Shown in pieces: positions 10,488-22,452 of a stretch of 64,000 nucleotides of DNA; position 1 is the stretch's first letter, and each line of letters starts with the position of its first letter. The position numbers and the translations under genes are program-made. The DNA is from Beta vulgaris subsp. vulgaris (lineage: Eukaryota > Streptophyta > Magnoliopsida > Caryophyllales > Amaranthaceae), in assembly GCF_026745355.1 (NCBI RefSeq), contig NC_079206.1:21507399-21571398 (forward strand), written 5' to 3'. The notes under the pieces are model-generated. The model was not told the origin of the DNA and did no database searches. It saw only the letters and a program-made list of their open reading frames with translations.

Positions 10488-11663
10488 GGGGTCGTTTGGT
10501 TCGAATTAGGGAATGGAAACAGAGTGGAATGGAGATAAGGGGTGGAATGACAATGAAATCTGTTATTTTTAATATTTGTTTGTTTTAACTCATGAATGGA
10601 CTCATTTTTCTGCGACTCCCTTTCTCATTGTTTGGTTCACATTTCAAATGGATTCACTTTTTAATATTATCATAATACCCAAAAAATTATAACTTTCTAG
10701 AACACGATAATTTTCTACCCACATCAAAATAATATATCCCATTTCATGAGTCAAACAAAATCGATATACCCAAATTCAATTATACCATTTACATCCACAA
10801 ATCAGAATTCAGAAAAAAGCAAAAAAAAAAAAAAAAAAAAAAAAACAGACAAAAAATTACAATATGAAAAATAAAGAATTATAGAATCAAGACTTACAAA
10901 ATATTAATAAAAAGAACACCAAAATCAATCAACCGTCCAAAAACCACAAATCAACACCAAGATTCACGAATTTATTTCTCCAAAATCAAGACAAAAAGAG
11001 TAACCAAGCAATTCTTCAGGTTCGATTATACCATAGTTATTTTCAAATTTGAATTATACTTCCTTTCCTAAAATTATGGTAAGAGATCTTTGCTTATTCT
11101 TGTTATTCCTTGTTCCGAAGCTTGGTTTTACTTTCTTTTTCAAGTAGTAACATCAAACTTGAATTTTTGCCAATCTCTTCGATTATACCACCGATTCGGA
11201 CATCCGTCGTTGTTGATTTGAGTGAAAGTGTTGAAATTTTAACAGAGAAATTCGACGAATTTTTGTAAATTGGGAAACCCTATTTTTTGGATTTGTTTTG
11301 AAGACATGGAGGAGAGAGAAGGGTGCGAACAGAGGAGAGAGAGATGCGAACAGAGGAGAGAGAGAGATGCGAACAGAGGAGAGAGAGAGGTGCGAGGAGA
11401 GAGAGAGGGGGTGCGAACAGAGGAGAGAGAGAGGTGCGAACAGAAGGAGATAGGTGTGAACGGAGGAGAGATAGTGAGGTGAAGTGTTTGAGGAAGGTTA
11501 TATATGTTATTTCCTCTGATGAGAGGAGGGTTTCAAATTAATGGAATCGGAATTGGGCTAGTAAGGGAGTGAAATATGTAAGCAACCCAACCAAACATAT
11601 TAAAAGGGAGTCCATTACCTCAATCCGTTTCCAAGCCCAAAAAACCTCCAACAAAACAGGCCC
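10488..11663. mobile_element. Non-autonomous Tourist/Harbinger-like element (1176 bp)
   Basis: The left end ggggtcgtttggttcg and the right end (reverse complement gggcctgttttgttgg) are inverted repeats and both are flanked by tta. Subterminal regions pair as well (ggaatgg near the left, ccattacc and ccgtttcc near the right). No transposase is encoded. The interior holds a 28-bp A tract at about 10817 and a GA-rich minisatellite at 11304-11480, so the element has grown well beyond typical MITE size. Confidence 0.6.
11304..11480 (+). repeat. GA-rich minisatellite inside the Harbinger-like element
   Basis: A unit of the type gcgaacagaggagagagaga (about 22-27 bp) recurs six to seven times with length changes in its GA run. 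It gives open frames rich in Glu and Arg in two phases, which are repeat products rather than genes. Confidence 0.8.
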
Positions 11664-13328
11664 TTAACCTAAAAAGATGGTAGACAATACAATTCCCATC
11701 TCTTATAATTTTGCCAAATGACCATACCTTGCTTGATAATATTACTTTGTACATAAACACTTTGTTTTAGTTTAAAGGGGAGGGTCCAACTTAAATGGCA
11801 AAAGATCACAAAAAATGCAAAAAGGGCCTAAAGTTGGACCACACAATAATTATCTTAATGAAAACTCAATAAAAGTTCGACTTGTAGCCCAACCCAAACT
11901 CATCAACTTCTTGGTTTCTGTAAACTTCCAACTTCCAACCGTCCTTTAGATTTTGTGAACTCAACTCCCGCTTTCCACCACACAAAACAAAACCCAGGTG
12001 AAAAAATAAAAAAAAGGAAGTAGAGTTGGAGAAAGAAAGAAAGAGGAAAAGCAAGCTTCGATTTTTATCTGGGCTTCGAATGGTATTTTACTAAGTTACA
12101 TTAGCTTGCAATTTCATGTCATTTGTTATTATTTTTTCTAATGTTTACTAGTTAACTAAACAGCACTGCTACTGATATGAAGTATGAACTATGGTCTATG
12201 GTATTCTCTTTCAAAAAAAAAAAAAGTATGAACTATGGTATGATTTAATTACACGGGATTCATGAAGGATAGCAAGAAGTATATATTAGATGGTTGTTTA
12301 ATTTTGTAATCATACCGCCATTGTTGTAATTTGGGAAGTTCAAGCATATTGCTGTACAAAATTCGTAACTCTCATGTTTTTTCTATGTTCCTAATGTATC
12401 TATTCCTTGTTGTAATGTGCATCTTGTGGATGTATTATTGGCTTATGGGATCTTATGTAGATCCCATCTTCAAGCAGCACTAATTGATGATTATTTAGTC
12501 AATCAGAATTAAATTTATGGATGTATTTCTTGATTGAGAAATTTATGCATGATGCATTATCTGGCATATTAATGAAACTATGAGCATCTGGGGTCTGATG
12601 TTTTGTAATGTGCTACCTATACCAATAAAGGCTCTTCTTTCTCCGACCTAATTGAGGAATGAGGAGAAATTTTATAACCCAACCTTTGCTTTACCTCGCC
12701 GTGGTTGGGATGCTTGTTAGAGGCACTAGGAAAATGTATTAATGCTATTGATAATGGGAGAAATGCCTGTTTTAATAATAAACATGGGAAGTATATCAAG
12801 TGAATATAATATGCAGTCGACATGATTGAATATAGGATTTATGGAGGTCGTAATTCTCCTTTTTGTGATCAAGGTTTGGGGAAGCAAAGTCCTTTGTAAC
12901 TAAGGTTTTAAGTTGGTTTGCTCTCTTTCTTGAATGTAACTGGACATACTCTTAACCTACTATGCTTTACAGTCTCATTGTTACCTCGTCTTTCTTGTAT
13001 TTGAGTGTAACCAATTATGGGGGATCCTAATTTGAGCTGTCTTCTGTGTTCTAAAACTTCTATTATGCAGAAACCTATATGATGTGATGTGCATAATAGA
13101 AACTTCTATTCATTTAGATGACTTCATGTGTAATTTCCAGCTGAATGCTTGCCATCTGATGTCCATTGCAGCATTCTCCATCAATGTAGACATTGTCCAA
13201 TTTGGTTGATGTTGTGTGTTACCTGATTATGTATCTATAAGATTATTCACATGGTTGTTTTTCATTGTCAGCAAAATGTGGTGGAAATGGAAATGATGTT
13301 ATTTGTTTATATTCAATCTCAGGTCTTA
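11664..13328 (+). other. Upstream region of the AS8-like gene
   Basis: No coding sequence is seen. Around 11950-12080 there is a purine-rich, CT/GA-containing stretch ending gcttcgaatg followed by gtattt, which could be a 5' UTR exon with a leader intron running to the acceptor at 13322 (tctcag). This is inferred from splice-like signals only. Confidence 0.35.
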
Positions 13329-16300
13329 ATGATTATAAAAGGATTGTTTAGGAGGTATGAGAGATGGAATCCTGTGCATCCAACCTACGGAGCTTTTTGG
13401 GGAATGGGAGTGGGTATTGGTTGCGGTGTGGGCTGGGGTCCTGGTTTTGGACCTGAGGTGATTGGATATGTTGGTGCTGGATGTGGTGTTGGATTTAGTG
13501 TTGGTATTACTTTTGCTGGTTTTGGCATTGGCCTTCCTGTGAATACTCTCATGGATGCTCCTTCTAAAGGTAAACTCCATTGTTGATTGCTTAAGTGTTT
13601 TATTCATTGGAATTACCTAGTCTACATCACAAAATCAATTTGCACAAGTGTGTTTTGTTGGTTACCTTGCTTGTGAACCTATTTGCAAGGAAGAAAAGTG
13701 CAACCTAGGATTTCTTCACTCTTTGTCTGTACCACGATTCCCATTTATTGAAGTTGTTTTCTTTTCTTGGGTAAGTAAAGTAATACTATTACCACTTCAA
13801 CAAATTGACAACCTAATCCTTAGGGAAGGGATACAATCTTTTAGGAAGGACCCTCTAAGCCCTTGTTTGGTATGCGAATTTCATAGCTGGGAAACGGTAA
13901 TAGGAAACGCACTCCGTTTACTACTGTTTGGTTGGTGAAGCAACGTAATCCGTTAGCCGACGGTAATCGACTCGCCCACTTTGATACCGCTTGTTTACCG
14001 GCGGTAAGGAAAACCGTTACTCTCCTCGAGCAAGAAAACAGAGCAGATTGGAAAATCTTCCTCTCCTTCATGCTATCTTTTTCTAGATTTATCTGTCATT
14101 TCCCTCCTTCCTGCTGAACCTGCTCTTCTTTGCTTTGCTTGCTATATTTATACCAAACAACTAATAACCTTAACCTTTGTCATTACCATTTCCCGTCCTT
14201 AACCGTTTCTATTCCATTTTCTTTCCATCTTCCATACCAAACATGGGCTAAAAGGATAAAATGCAGCATTGGCCACAAATTATCCTACAAACTAACATTT
14301 TATACCGTATAGACTTTCAAACCAAGCTTTTTCTAAGTGATTGTAAAATGTAAAGTGTTAATGAATTTGATTTCCTTTATCATCATATCAAGCTGTACAA
14401 CTTTGAGATTCCAGTATGCACCATTAGTGATGTGCAGAATCTTGTAGGCTACAGCAGCCACAACATTAGCTATAGTCTTGCTCTTTATGCAAGATCCTCT
14501 AAAGGATTTCCTTATCCACCTGAGCAGAGTTGGCAATTCAACACCTGAGTGATGTAACCTTAGCTAAGGCAAGACTCTATTAATGCAAACTTTACTATAG
14601 TAGCAATTAGAGAATAAGTGTTCATGGCTCTCACTTGAGCACCACAAAGAAACAAGTATCATCTGTACAGACTCTAAACTTATTCAATTTCTACTTCTTT
14701 TGGAGTCTCTCCAAACCAGAAAGCCAAGTGATGAACCGACGCTAAGGGATAGAATGTTTTTTCCAGAAAATTCTGAGCCCACAATTGAGTAGCACTAGGC
14801 ATACGGAGTTGCTTATAAGTCTTCTGACTGGGATATCTCTATTCTATAAGGGAACACCTCAGAACTTTTGTATCTCCCCCCAAATGCCTATGATTCCCCT
14901 ATCTAATTAGTATTTAAATTTTGAAAAATGTGTCATTGTTTTAGTGATCAAATGAAATTTTAAAGCCAACTTTTCTACCAATTATACTTTCAGTACATCA
15001 ACGCACGCATCACATGCATATAGGACTAGAGATACATATAGCTGTTGGGGTTAAGTGGAGATGGTGAAGCTAGGTGGGAAGCGAAGAAGAAGCGCACAAG
15101 GAGGAGGAGAAGCAGGGCCCGATTGGGCTGCACTCAAGGGCTCCACGTGTGCTGTAGCTACTGCCTGGCTGGCAGTTTATGAGGAGGCATAGCCCCCGGG
15201 CGAGCATCCTAGTGGCCCGGGAGGGTGACCCACCCCGGGCAGGCTTGCTCCTGCTCGGGTGTGCGGTTTTGTTGAGGCTTTGAGGCAGATTGTGGCAGTG
15301 GTCTGCACCCGGGCGGGCGTTTCTTCAGGCCCGCCCTGGCAACAATCGTGACCCTTGGATTGCTTTTAGTCCTAGGAGTATAAATACCCTATTTTCTGGT
15401 TTTAGGAGGTGTAACACACATATCTCAAAGTTCAAATTGGAGCCTAGTCTTTTCTAAGGTTTTGGAGAGAGAGTGAGTTTGTGAGAGATTGTATGTTCAC
15501 CATTGATTCTCCATTGATTCCATAGTGCAAGTTTATGGGTTTTTCTCCCGGAGTTCGGATTTCCCACGTTAATCTTGGTGTGTTCTTTCTTATTTTCTTT
15601 CCTCTTTGCATTACTTGGTTGTTGTTTCAATTTCATGTTTCTTCTTGATTATTGTTGATTATTGCACAAACTAGTTAGCACTTGTTTCTAAATCACAGCA
15701 ATAGCTTCCCTTGGTGAGCATGCAGTTTTGATTTCAGCTCATCGTGACTCTGCATAAGTTCTTCCACTAATTGGCTTCTTTGATGCAAACATTGTGAACC
15801 CATTTAATCCGCTATGAGCCAACGATCCCATTTTGATTGCGATATCCCGTATGTATTTTCCTAAGGCCAGTTGATGCTTAGGCCTCCTGGTTTAGGACTA
15901 TGGACTTTGACCAGCTCACAGGTTTGGAGCTTACATAAGAAACTCTGCCAAAAGAAGGCCGTGAGATGCTGAGATCTTATCAATATTGTCAATCACAGCA
16001 AAGGATAGGTTCTTTGCTCTCCAATCTGAGTCTGGTCACCATTTCGTCCAAGAACTTCGTAGAACATATTGGTACCCCTAGATATCATAAGACAGATCAC
16101 CCTTTAGAAAACTTAAAGCCTCTACAATTCTCTGGACCTCCATTATGTCCAAACTACTGCATTAGAATGCTTATTTAGCACTATTAGCCTTTAGACCTGA
16201 GGTTCCAGAGAATAATCGTGCTCCTTGGAGCATGAGAAAAACAGAAGGGAATTCACCCTTGCAGAAGACTAGGTAATCACCAGTAATGCAAAGGTGGTGT

Positions 16301-18158
16301 AAGATGGTCCAGCTGTTCAATGTATTTCATCATTATGGAAAAGTATTCCATGAGGTTGGGCTTAACGGTAGTCAATTCATGATCATATGTGAAGCTGCAA
16401 CAATTTATGAAAGTTGGCAAGGGAGTTAATGTACATGTTGAATTTATTGAATCTGAGTTCTTATTGTGGTTTATAATATTTGGATGACTTCTTTGTTAAA
16501 TTTTACGTTGTCTTGAAGCAAAGCTATGTCATTCCACCATACCAGTGTACTCCTTGAATGTACAGTAATGCAATGTATCTGGAGGATGAAGTTGGACAGT
16601 TTGACAATATTAGGACTGAAGACCGCCATTAGCTCAGCTTTGAAGAATTTTTACCTTACTGTTTACATCTATAAATGCTGTTCATATGCTCTCCCACAGG
16701 GTGAGAAGAGTTGATAACAAAGTAGTGAACAGTTGCAGTCATTTAGGAGCCTTAGCTAGTGATCTGAACGGTTTCATAATGAACCAGGAAAAGAAAGACA
16801 TGGATCTATATATGATACTCCAACACATGATCTCCTCCTAAGACTTAAGAGATGCTTCCTGTTCTTTTGTTTATAAAGTTGATCTTCTTTTTGCTATCTT
16901 ATTTTATTTTTTAAATTCTGATTCCATTCTTCTCTTTTTTGCGGATTGCTGGGGCTTAAATTTCTAATTTGTAGCATGAATTTCTGATTAAACTTAAATC
17001 CCAGTTCTAATGGCTACAAGCTCTACTTGGGACTTTGTGCAATCAAGCAAATTGAAGGACTTAGATCTATTGAAGAAGGGGACAGAAATATTTGGTGTGA
17101 AAACTGCAATATCTTCACAGGCAAAGTCTATCTCTGAGAGTTTCAAGTTATTGAAGAAAGATGTTTCTGAATCTTGTAAAGGTAAGCATTTTGTGTATGC
17201 CTTCTTGAGTTGTGAAGGATTGTTGTCATGATCCCAGTTTTGATTAATAATTTTGCATTCAATAATGCTGAAGCTACCCGCATTCAAGTTAGTTGTCACA
17301 TTATTAGTTCATATTTTTGTTATTTTCGCACCATATAACGATCCAAACCAACTACCTGAGCATTTTTAGATCTCTCTAAAAGGTTTTGCAGATGCTGCAT
17401 GATGTGTTGCAATCTCATAGATTGGAGTTCATGTTTTTTCACCCAAGCTGCCTAGTCCAGAAAACCCCAAAATGCCTCTATATATGCCCAAATGTCAAAA
17501 AAGAACTTTTCTAGCTTGGGCCTTGTTCTTGGGCAAATCTCGGATATGAAATTATCATCCTTGTCTAAATAGAAACTATAATTTGATTAAAGCTGCTTTA
17601 TAGTGTTATTTTCTCCTGATAAAGAGAACTGGAAATGAAAACTGATTTCCACTGCTTCAATACGGGCTTCATTGCTTTGCTACAGTTGTAAAATGCCTGT
17701 CATCTTTGTTTATTGGCATGCTGGAATCTGAAGAGAATATGTGAGATCCAAGCTTAGTGATAATGCATGCTATTCCAATCATTTAGCTGTTTTGTGCTTA
17801 TATATTCCCTAGTATTCATATCTGCACAACAAGCTGTTTTTTTCCCCTTCCCAGCATCTTTTTGGGAGCCTGCAAAATTATATTCTAATGTTCAATACCA
17901 TATTTTTGAAACTCTCTTTCAGCTGACCTCAGCTATAACGAATACAAAGATTATGTTCCATATTTTTCTGGCCTGGATTCTACTCACTGCTTAATGGCAA
18001 AGAATACATGTTTACTGGTCACTGATTTGTGTCTATGCTGTCACAGTGCGGAAGTCTTGCATTGTATCTGATGTTTTTACTTACCATCGCTGATTTTTAT
18101 TTTTATTTTACAGAATTGTGATATTATCACTCTCTAACATGCAGATATCAGAGACTGA
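13329..18158 (+). CDS. Cadmium-induced protein AS8-like (small plant-specific Gly-rich protein)
   Basis: Exon 13329-13569 starts at an ATG just after a splice acceptor and encodes 80 residues beginning MIIKGLFRRYERWNPVHP. They continue as a Gly-rich stretch (GIGCGVGWGPGFGPEVIGYV, about residues 29-48) recalled as the very conserved N-terminus of plant AS8-like proteins. It ends aaag|gtaaac in phase 1. Exon 17005-17181 follows in phase after a cccag acceptor and adds 59 residues (LLKKGTEIFGVK, then SISESFKLLKKDVSESCK), again ending in phase 1 at g|gtaagc. The last exon is unresolved. Acceptors at 18113 (ending EL), 18144 (ending DIRD) and 17930 (a longer tail) all keep phase. Function is unknown; the name comes from the family. 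The 3.4-kb intron holds a Tourist MITE and a solo LTR. Confidence 0.7.
13859..14248. mobile_element. Tourist-type MITE (390 bp) in the AS8-like intron
   Basis: Ends are gcccttgtttggtatg on the left and cataccaaacatgggc on the right, near-perfect inverted repeats, flanked on both sides by taa (13856-13858 and 14249-14251). TTA/TAA duplications with such ends are typical of Tourist/Harbinger MITEs. It lies in an intron and encodes nothing. Confidence 0.8.
15038..15042. repeat. 5-bp target duplication (atagc), left of the solo LTR
   Basis: Identical to 15701-15705. Confidence 0.8.
15043..15700 (+). repeat. Solo LTR (658 bp) in the AS8-like intron
   Basis: Starts tgttggggtt, ends aatcacagca, and is flanked by perfect atagc duplications, so both borders are firm. 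It contains a TATA box (gtataaatac, about 15379) and a GC-rich U3 with cccgggcgggc motifs. No internal retrotransposon sequence is present, so it is most simply the product of LTR-LTR recombination. Family (copia or gypsy) is not determined. It could bring a promoter into the intron. Confidence 0.8.
15701..15705. repeat. 5-bp target duplication (atagc), right of the solo LTR
   Basis: Identical to 15038-15042. Confidence 0.8.
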
Positions 18159-18690
18159 TTTTTGTGAAGCTAAGCTATGGTAGAAAAGCTACATAAGAAG
18201 GCTGAAGCTTTAACCTCTATCAAATAGATTCCAAAATCGGCTACATCACAGTTAATTTTCTTTTTTACGAATTAATATAACAGTGTATATATGTTAGAAC
18301 CTTCTAATGGTATTATAAAGACCTTTAGATGGTACTAACATGTGTACCATGGATATCTGTTAATGTACCATTAGAAGGCTTCTATAGCACTGTCTTTACA
18401 TCCTTGATAGAGTTTCAAATGGACTTAAACTGATAGAGGTTTAACCATGCTCACATACAGAGGCCGTAATGCATTTTTGGCACCAAGTTAGAAGGTTTTA
18501 GTTTGGCTAGCTACACTGTAAATCATTCCCATCAGACCTGAAATGCAGATATCAAAGACTGAGTTTTTGCAGCCAAGATATGATAAGCAAGTTCTACATA
18601 TGAAGAGCATGCTGTGGTATTGGTGTCACCTTCAAAACTTTAGTATGGCATAGCTACGTTGTAAATCATGCCCAACTTCCCTTCAGATCA
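18141..18690 (+). repeat. Imperfect local duplication at the 3' end of the AS8-like gene
   Basis: The segment gcagatatcagagactgattttt at 18141 recurs as gcagatatcaaagactgagtttt at 18545. A block of the type agctac-tgtaaatcat-ccca occurs at about 18510 and 18655. The copies are diverged and may include a terminal-exon acceptor. Confidence 0.5.
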
Positions 18691-18699
18691 TCTCCAAAT

Positions 18700-19880
18700 C
18701 TGCATCCAATTCTCAGTATATGTGTCTTTGATAATGTAGTTGAAGTTTTTTCCCCCCTTCATTTTAATGTTTTACATTATTACTAATATTTACAAATCTC
18801 TTTGGGTTTTTGATAAAGAAGATTGCCCTTTCTAAAGCTCCTAAATTAGTGGAGACCTGAATGAGAGACCTAAGTTCAGGAAGATGTGCACTGTGTCAGA
18901 ATTGTACAGCTTCATTTTACTTTGCAGCTCCTTTTTTACTGTAATTTTTAATGCTCTTCTTGGTATGAGCAAAATTTGTGGGATTTTTCGGTCCCAATAG
19001 CTACAGAAGATGCAAGGGGAAGAAAATCGTTTTTATAGCACTATACGAGGTGAAGCAACATTTAGATTGTAATAGAAGTTTAGAAGCTAAGAAGTACTAC
19101 TATGCTATTTTGCGCTAATGATCATCAGAATCCATAAGAACAGCATAATTACCTGTGTTACAATGTGAAGTCTAATAGGATCATATGCTATACTTTCTTG
19201 CTAATGCATCTTTTAGTATGGTAGTATACACATATTTTATCTTGGTTCTCAAACTTGGTTGAAGCATAGAAACTATTCAGCAGTTCTACCAGCAGTATTG
19301 TTAGTAAACTGGAGTTCACTTTTTCCTCTGATGTGTATAGTCTACTCTAGTCTGTGCTGAATCTTGAAGAACTTATCACTGGAGATAGGCTTGAATCTAT
19401 CATGACAACATATTATAGGCTTGAATCTATCATGACAACATATTACTCTTAACCCCTTGTGCTGGTTTTCGAAATTGATGTCCATGCACGGCCCACCCCC
19501 ATGGTCGTGCGGGCCTATGAAGTCTCGTGCCTGCCTGGACCATGACATGCTCTGCTTGCTAATGGCAACTTAATGCAAACCCTCCCTAGAGCAGGATGAG
19601 GACTAGAAGGTATTATATGTGGTGCATGAAACCATCTACTTTGTTTGAACAGAGGATAAATAATTATCATTGTTCTGTTCAATCACACTGCTTCAATTTG
19701 TTAAATGTGTTAATAGTCTATGTTTTACTTATCCGATTACTTTTGGAGTTACCACCAAACAACGTGGTGGTCATGATGGGTATCATTGCTGTCTGGTGAA
19801 ACTAGTTGACATGAAACACTCAATTACCTCAGGATAATTTAATAAAATGTGTATGGAATGATGTGAAGAACTGAATATCT
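18700..19880. other. Intergenic sequence without a recognisable gene
   Basis: Only short spurious frames are seen. A 28-bp direct tandem duplication (aggcttgaatctatcatgac plus eight bases) lies at about 19387-19444. Confidence 0.4.
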
Positions 19881-19884
19881 TTTA

Positions 19885-20080
19885 GGTGGTCTGGTGGCAA
19901 AGCACTAGCACGACTTCTGACGTCTAATGACATGGGAAGGGCATCGTATGTTCGTGACCCTTGAGTGCGTTTGTAAGCCTGGTGGTGGTGGTGGTGGTGG
20001 TGTCATGGGAAACAGTCACTAGGCAATGCCCTGTTCCTACTTCAGGCATAAACTTGATTAGGGTTATAGTCTCTAAAGTG
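19885..20080 (+). mobile_element. Possible tRNA-derived SINE
   Basis: A box-A-like ggtggtctggtggc at 19885 and a box-B-like atgttcgtgaccc at 19948 are followed by a gggaaacagtcactaggcaa segment. The last resembles the GGGAAACAGCCTCT body motif of plant SINEs. A (ggt)n run at 19979-20001 has expanded inside it. No poly-A/T tail or target duplication was identified, so the call is weak. Confidence 0.35.
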
Positions 20081-21211
20081 TGCAAGAATTGGTGCAGTAA
20101 ATGTTTCTTTCTCAAGTCACAGATAAAGTAGAAGTGGTATGCAGAAGCAGTGGCTAGAGTCGTCGGAGCCTCCGGGGAGGAACTTGCTTCAAGAACATCA
20201 GAATTCAGAACTCATAAGTCACACAACCACCCAAAAAGAACTTAAACCTTTCATAAGACGTAAGGTCCCAAATCTTCACAGCAAGTCTTTAATGCTGCTT
20301 GGACTGGTAAACAGGGTCCTTTCTCAAAATTAACCTTAAAGTACCAAATTTTGTCCTAATCTAAAGTAACTTTGCTTTTAACAACATTAAATTTCAATTT
20401 TGTAGTGGAAGTAGGAATCATATTTTAGGGAGATTTGCTTTACCAATAATTTTGATAATTGTCTTCCTACAATCTTTACTATAACAACCTCTTCAAACAT
20501 TTTAATATTTCAATAACTAACCACTATCTATGTGGTAGATGAAACAGTGAAATGGCTTTAGATTTTCATTCAATGTCCAAAATATATCACCTTTTACGCT
20601 CTGTTCGTTTGAATTGAGTTAATGAAAATTTAGTTCACTTCAGCTTAGGAAAATTCGGTTCAGTTTAAGAAAGTTCGGTTAGTTTCCTCTCACAATTTTA
20701 AATCAGTTTAGTACAATTTAGTTCAGTTCAGACAAATTAAGTTCGATTCACTTAGAGGGTTAGGGAAACTTAAAAACTCAATGAAGAGGTATAATACCAA
20801 TTTTAAGGTTAATTGTCAAAGAAAAGTCTTTAAATTCGTCAAACTTTTTGTCTCAAAGTTTCTACCTAATTTATATTGTCCATAATTTCTGTAATCTATC
20901 GTTACTCATTAATTTCTTTAATTTTATATCAACAACAATTCTAATAATTAACGTATCGAATACATCCTTTGTTTTCTTTTTACTTATAACGTTTTTACTT
21001 TTATGCTTGCCAATATGCAACTTTGATCATTAATAACTCTAATTATATATTTGTAGAAAGTATAAAAAGTTGAAATCTTGTAAACATATATCTTGATAAA
21101 TCCAAAAACACCTTACCTGCAAAAATTTGCATTGTCCATAATTTACAATTTTTCAGTCAAAGTAAGTACATGAATAATGTAAAAATCAAAACATTGAAAG
21201 TAAAAAAAAAT
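20081..21211. other. AT-rich intergenic sequence
   Basis: No gene. Around 20640-20760 a ttcggttcag/ttcagttcag motif recurs several times, suggesting a degraded repeat. Nothing firmer can be supported. Confidence 0.35.
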
Positions 21212-21870
21212 GGTTTTTTGTCAAAAAAGACCTAATAAAATACAAGAATTGTGGGGAAGGACCTAATAAAAAAAATTTGTCAAAAAGGACCTACTAAAAT
21301 ACTTCCAATTGTGAACATGAACCACTTTATGAATTTCCCGCCAAATTTACCATTTACCGACGTTGACCCTTTTTTTTACCCCTAGTTGACTCTTTAATGT
21401 TTTGTTCCTATTTTAACTAACTCAAACATATTGATTTCTCACACTTTCCTCCCAACAGTGCAATCTCCATTGAAGGGAAGCATCAACCTTTTCGGTCTTA
21501 TCCTGCAACCTTCATCAAATCCAAGGTATGTTTTGCTCTTCAAATTTTTCTTTCTCAATGTTTAAGGGTTTTTGAAATTTAGGGCTGCTATTATACGTTT
21601 TTCCCAAAATCGCAAATTAGGGTTCTTAATTTTACGGTAATTTCTCTTCTCCTCCTAATTTTACGGTAATAGAAATAGAACATTAAAGAGTCAACTAAGG
21701 GTAAAAAAAAGGTCAACGCCGGTAGATGGTAAATTTGGCCGGAAATTCATAAAGTGGTTCTTGTTCACAATCGAAAGTATTTTATTAGGTCCTTTTTGAC
21801 AAAAAAATTTTTATTAGGTCCTTCCCCACAAAACTTGTATTTTATTAGGTCCTTTTTGACAAAAAAACCC
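21212..21870. mobile_element. Mutator-like element with long terminal inverted repeats (659 bp)
   Basis: The arms 21212-21399 and 21681-21870 are inverted copies about 190 bp long with few differences. The outermost bases are ggttttttgtcaaaaaagac and the complement of gtcctttttgacaaaaaaaccc. Arms of this length on a short element without coding capacity are typical of non-autonomous Mutator-like elements. Each arm contains sub-repeats of gacctaataaaatac. The 280-bp centre has a start-like, pyrimidine-rich region followed by an exon-donor-like aaggtatg. A clean 9-bp duplication was not seen. Confidence 0.7.
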
Positions 21871-22452
21871 TAAAAATCCATAAAAAGTACTTACAACAAA
21901 ACAATACTAGCAAATCTTATTTAGTAATATTTTTTTTATCAAAGACCCTGAACTTTGACCTATAAAAATTAATGGATTCGTTTTTTATGAGTGGAGAAAT
22001 AAAATAATACATATAGACATGCCCTACCATTTGACATACAAAAAAAAAATTGAAAAAAAAAAAAAGTTCATTGAGTTAAATAAAGAGCACCAAATACTTA
22101 AAGGCAAAGCTTCCAATTTACGTGAAACGTGATGTTTATTTAGAGGGACAAAAACCAGCATCAATATGCACCATGGCGTGGAATGCCAGCGTTGATCCGC
22201 GCCTAGCGTTATGAATCTGAGCCCTTCCCCAGTTCCTCTCCTTTAATACAAAATTCAAGAACAACCCACAAAATTTTTCCCCAAAAAAAAAGGTCCAGAG
22301 AAAGTAACATTTTTTCTAGCAATCCACTTTTCTCAATTTTCAAACCCAGAAAAAATCATCACTTACTCTATAACTCAACTCCCATAAACACTCTCTCCTC
22401 CTTCTCCTTTATTTTCATGTCTTTTTAATTTATGCCTTTTTAATTTTAAGCC
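21871..22452 (+). promoter_or_regulatory. Promoter and 5' UTR region of MOB1
   Basis: The last about 250 bp before the ATG are pyrimidine-rich (cctctcctttaata, then ctctctcctccttctccttt), as is common in plant leaders. No unambiguous TATA box was fixed. Confidence 0.4.

Noticed and set aside
11270..11541. Glu/Arg-rich ORFs
   Set aside because: Produced by the GA-rich minisatellite in two frames, not by a gene.
13326..13607. Minus-strand Asn/Thr/Ser-rich frame
   Set aside because: Antisense shadow of the Gly-rich AS8-like exon.
19885..19960. A functional tRNA gene
   Set aside because: Box-like motifs exist but no cloverleaf could be built; a SINE remnant is the better reading.
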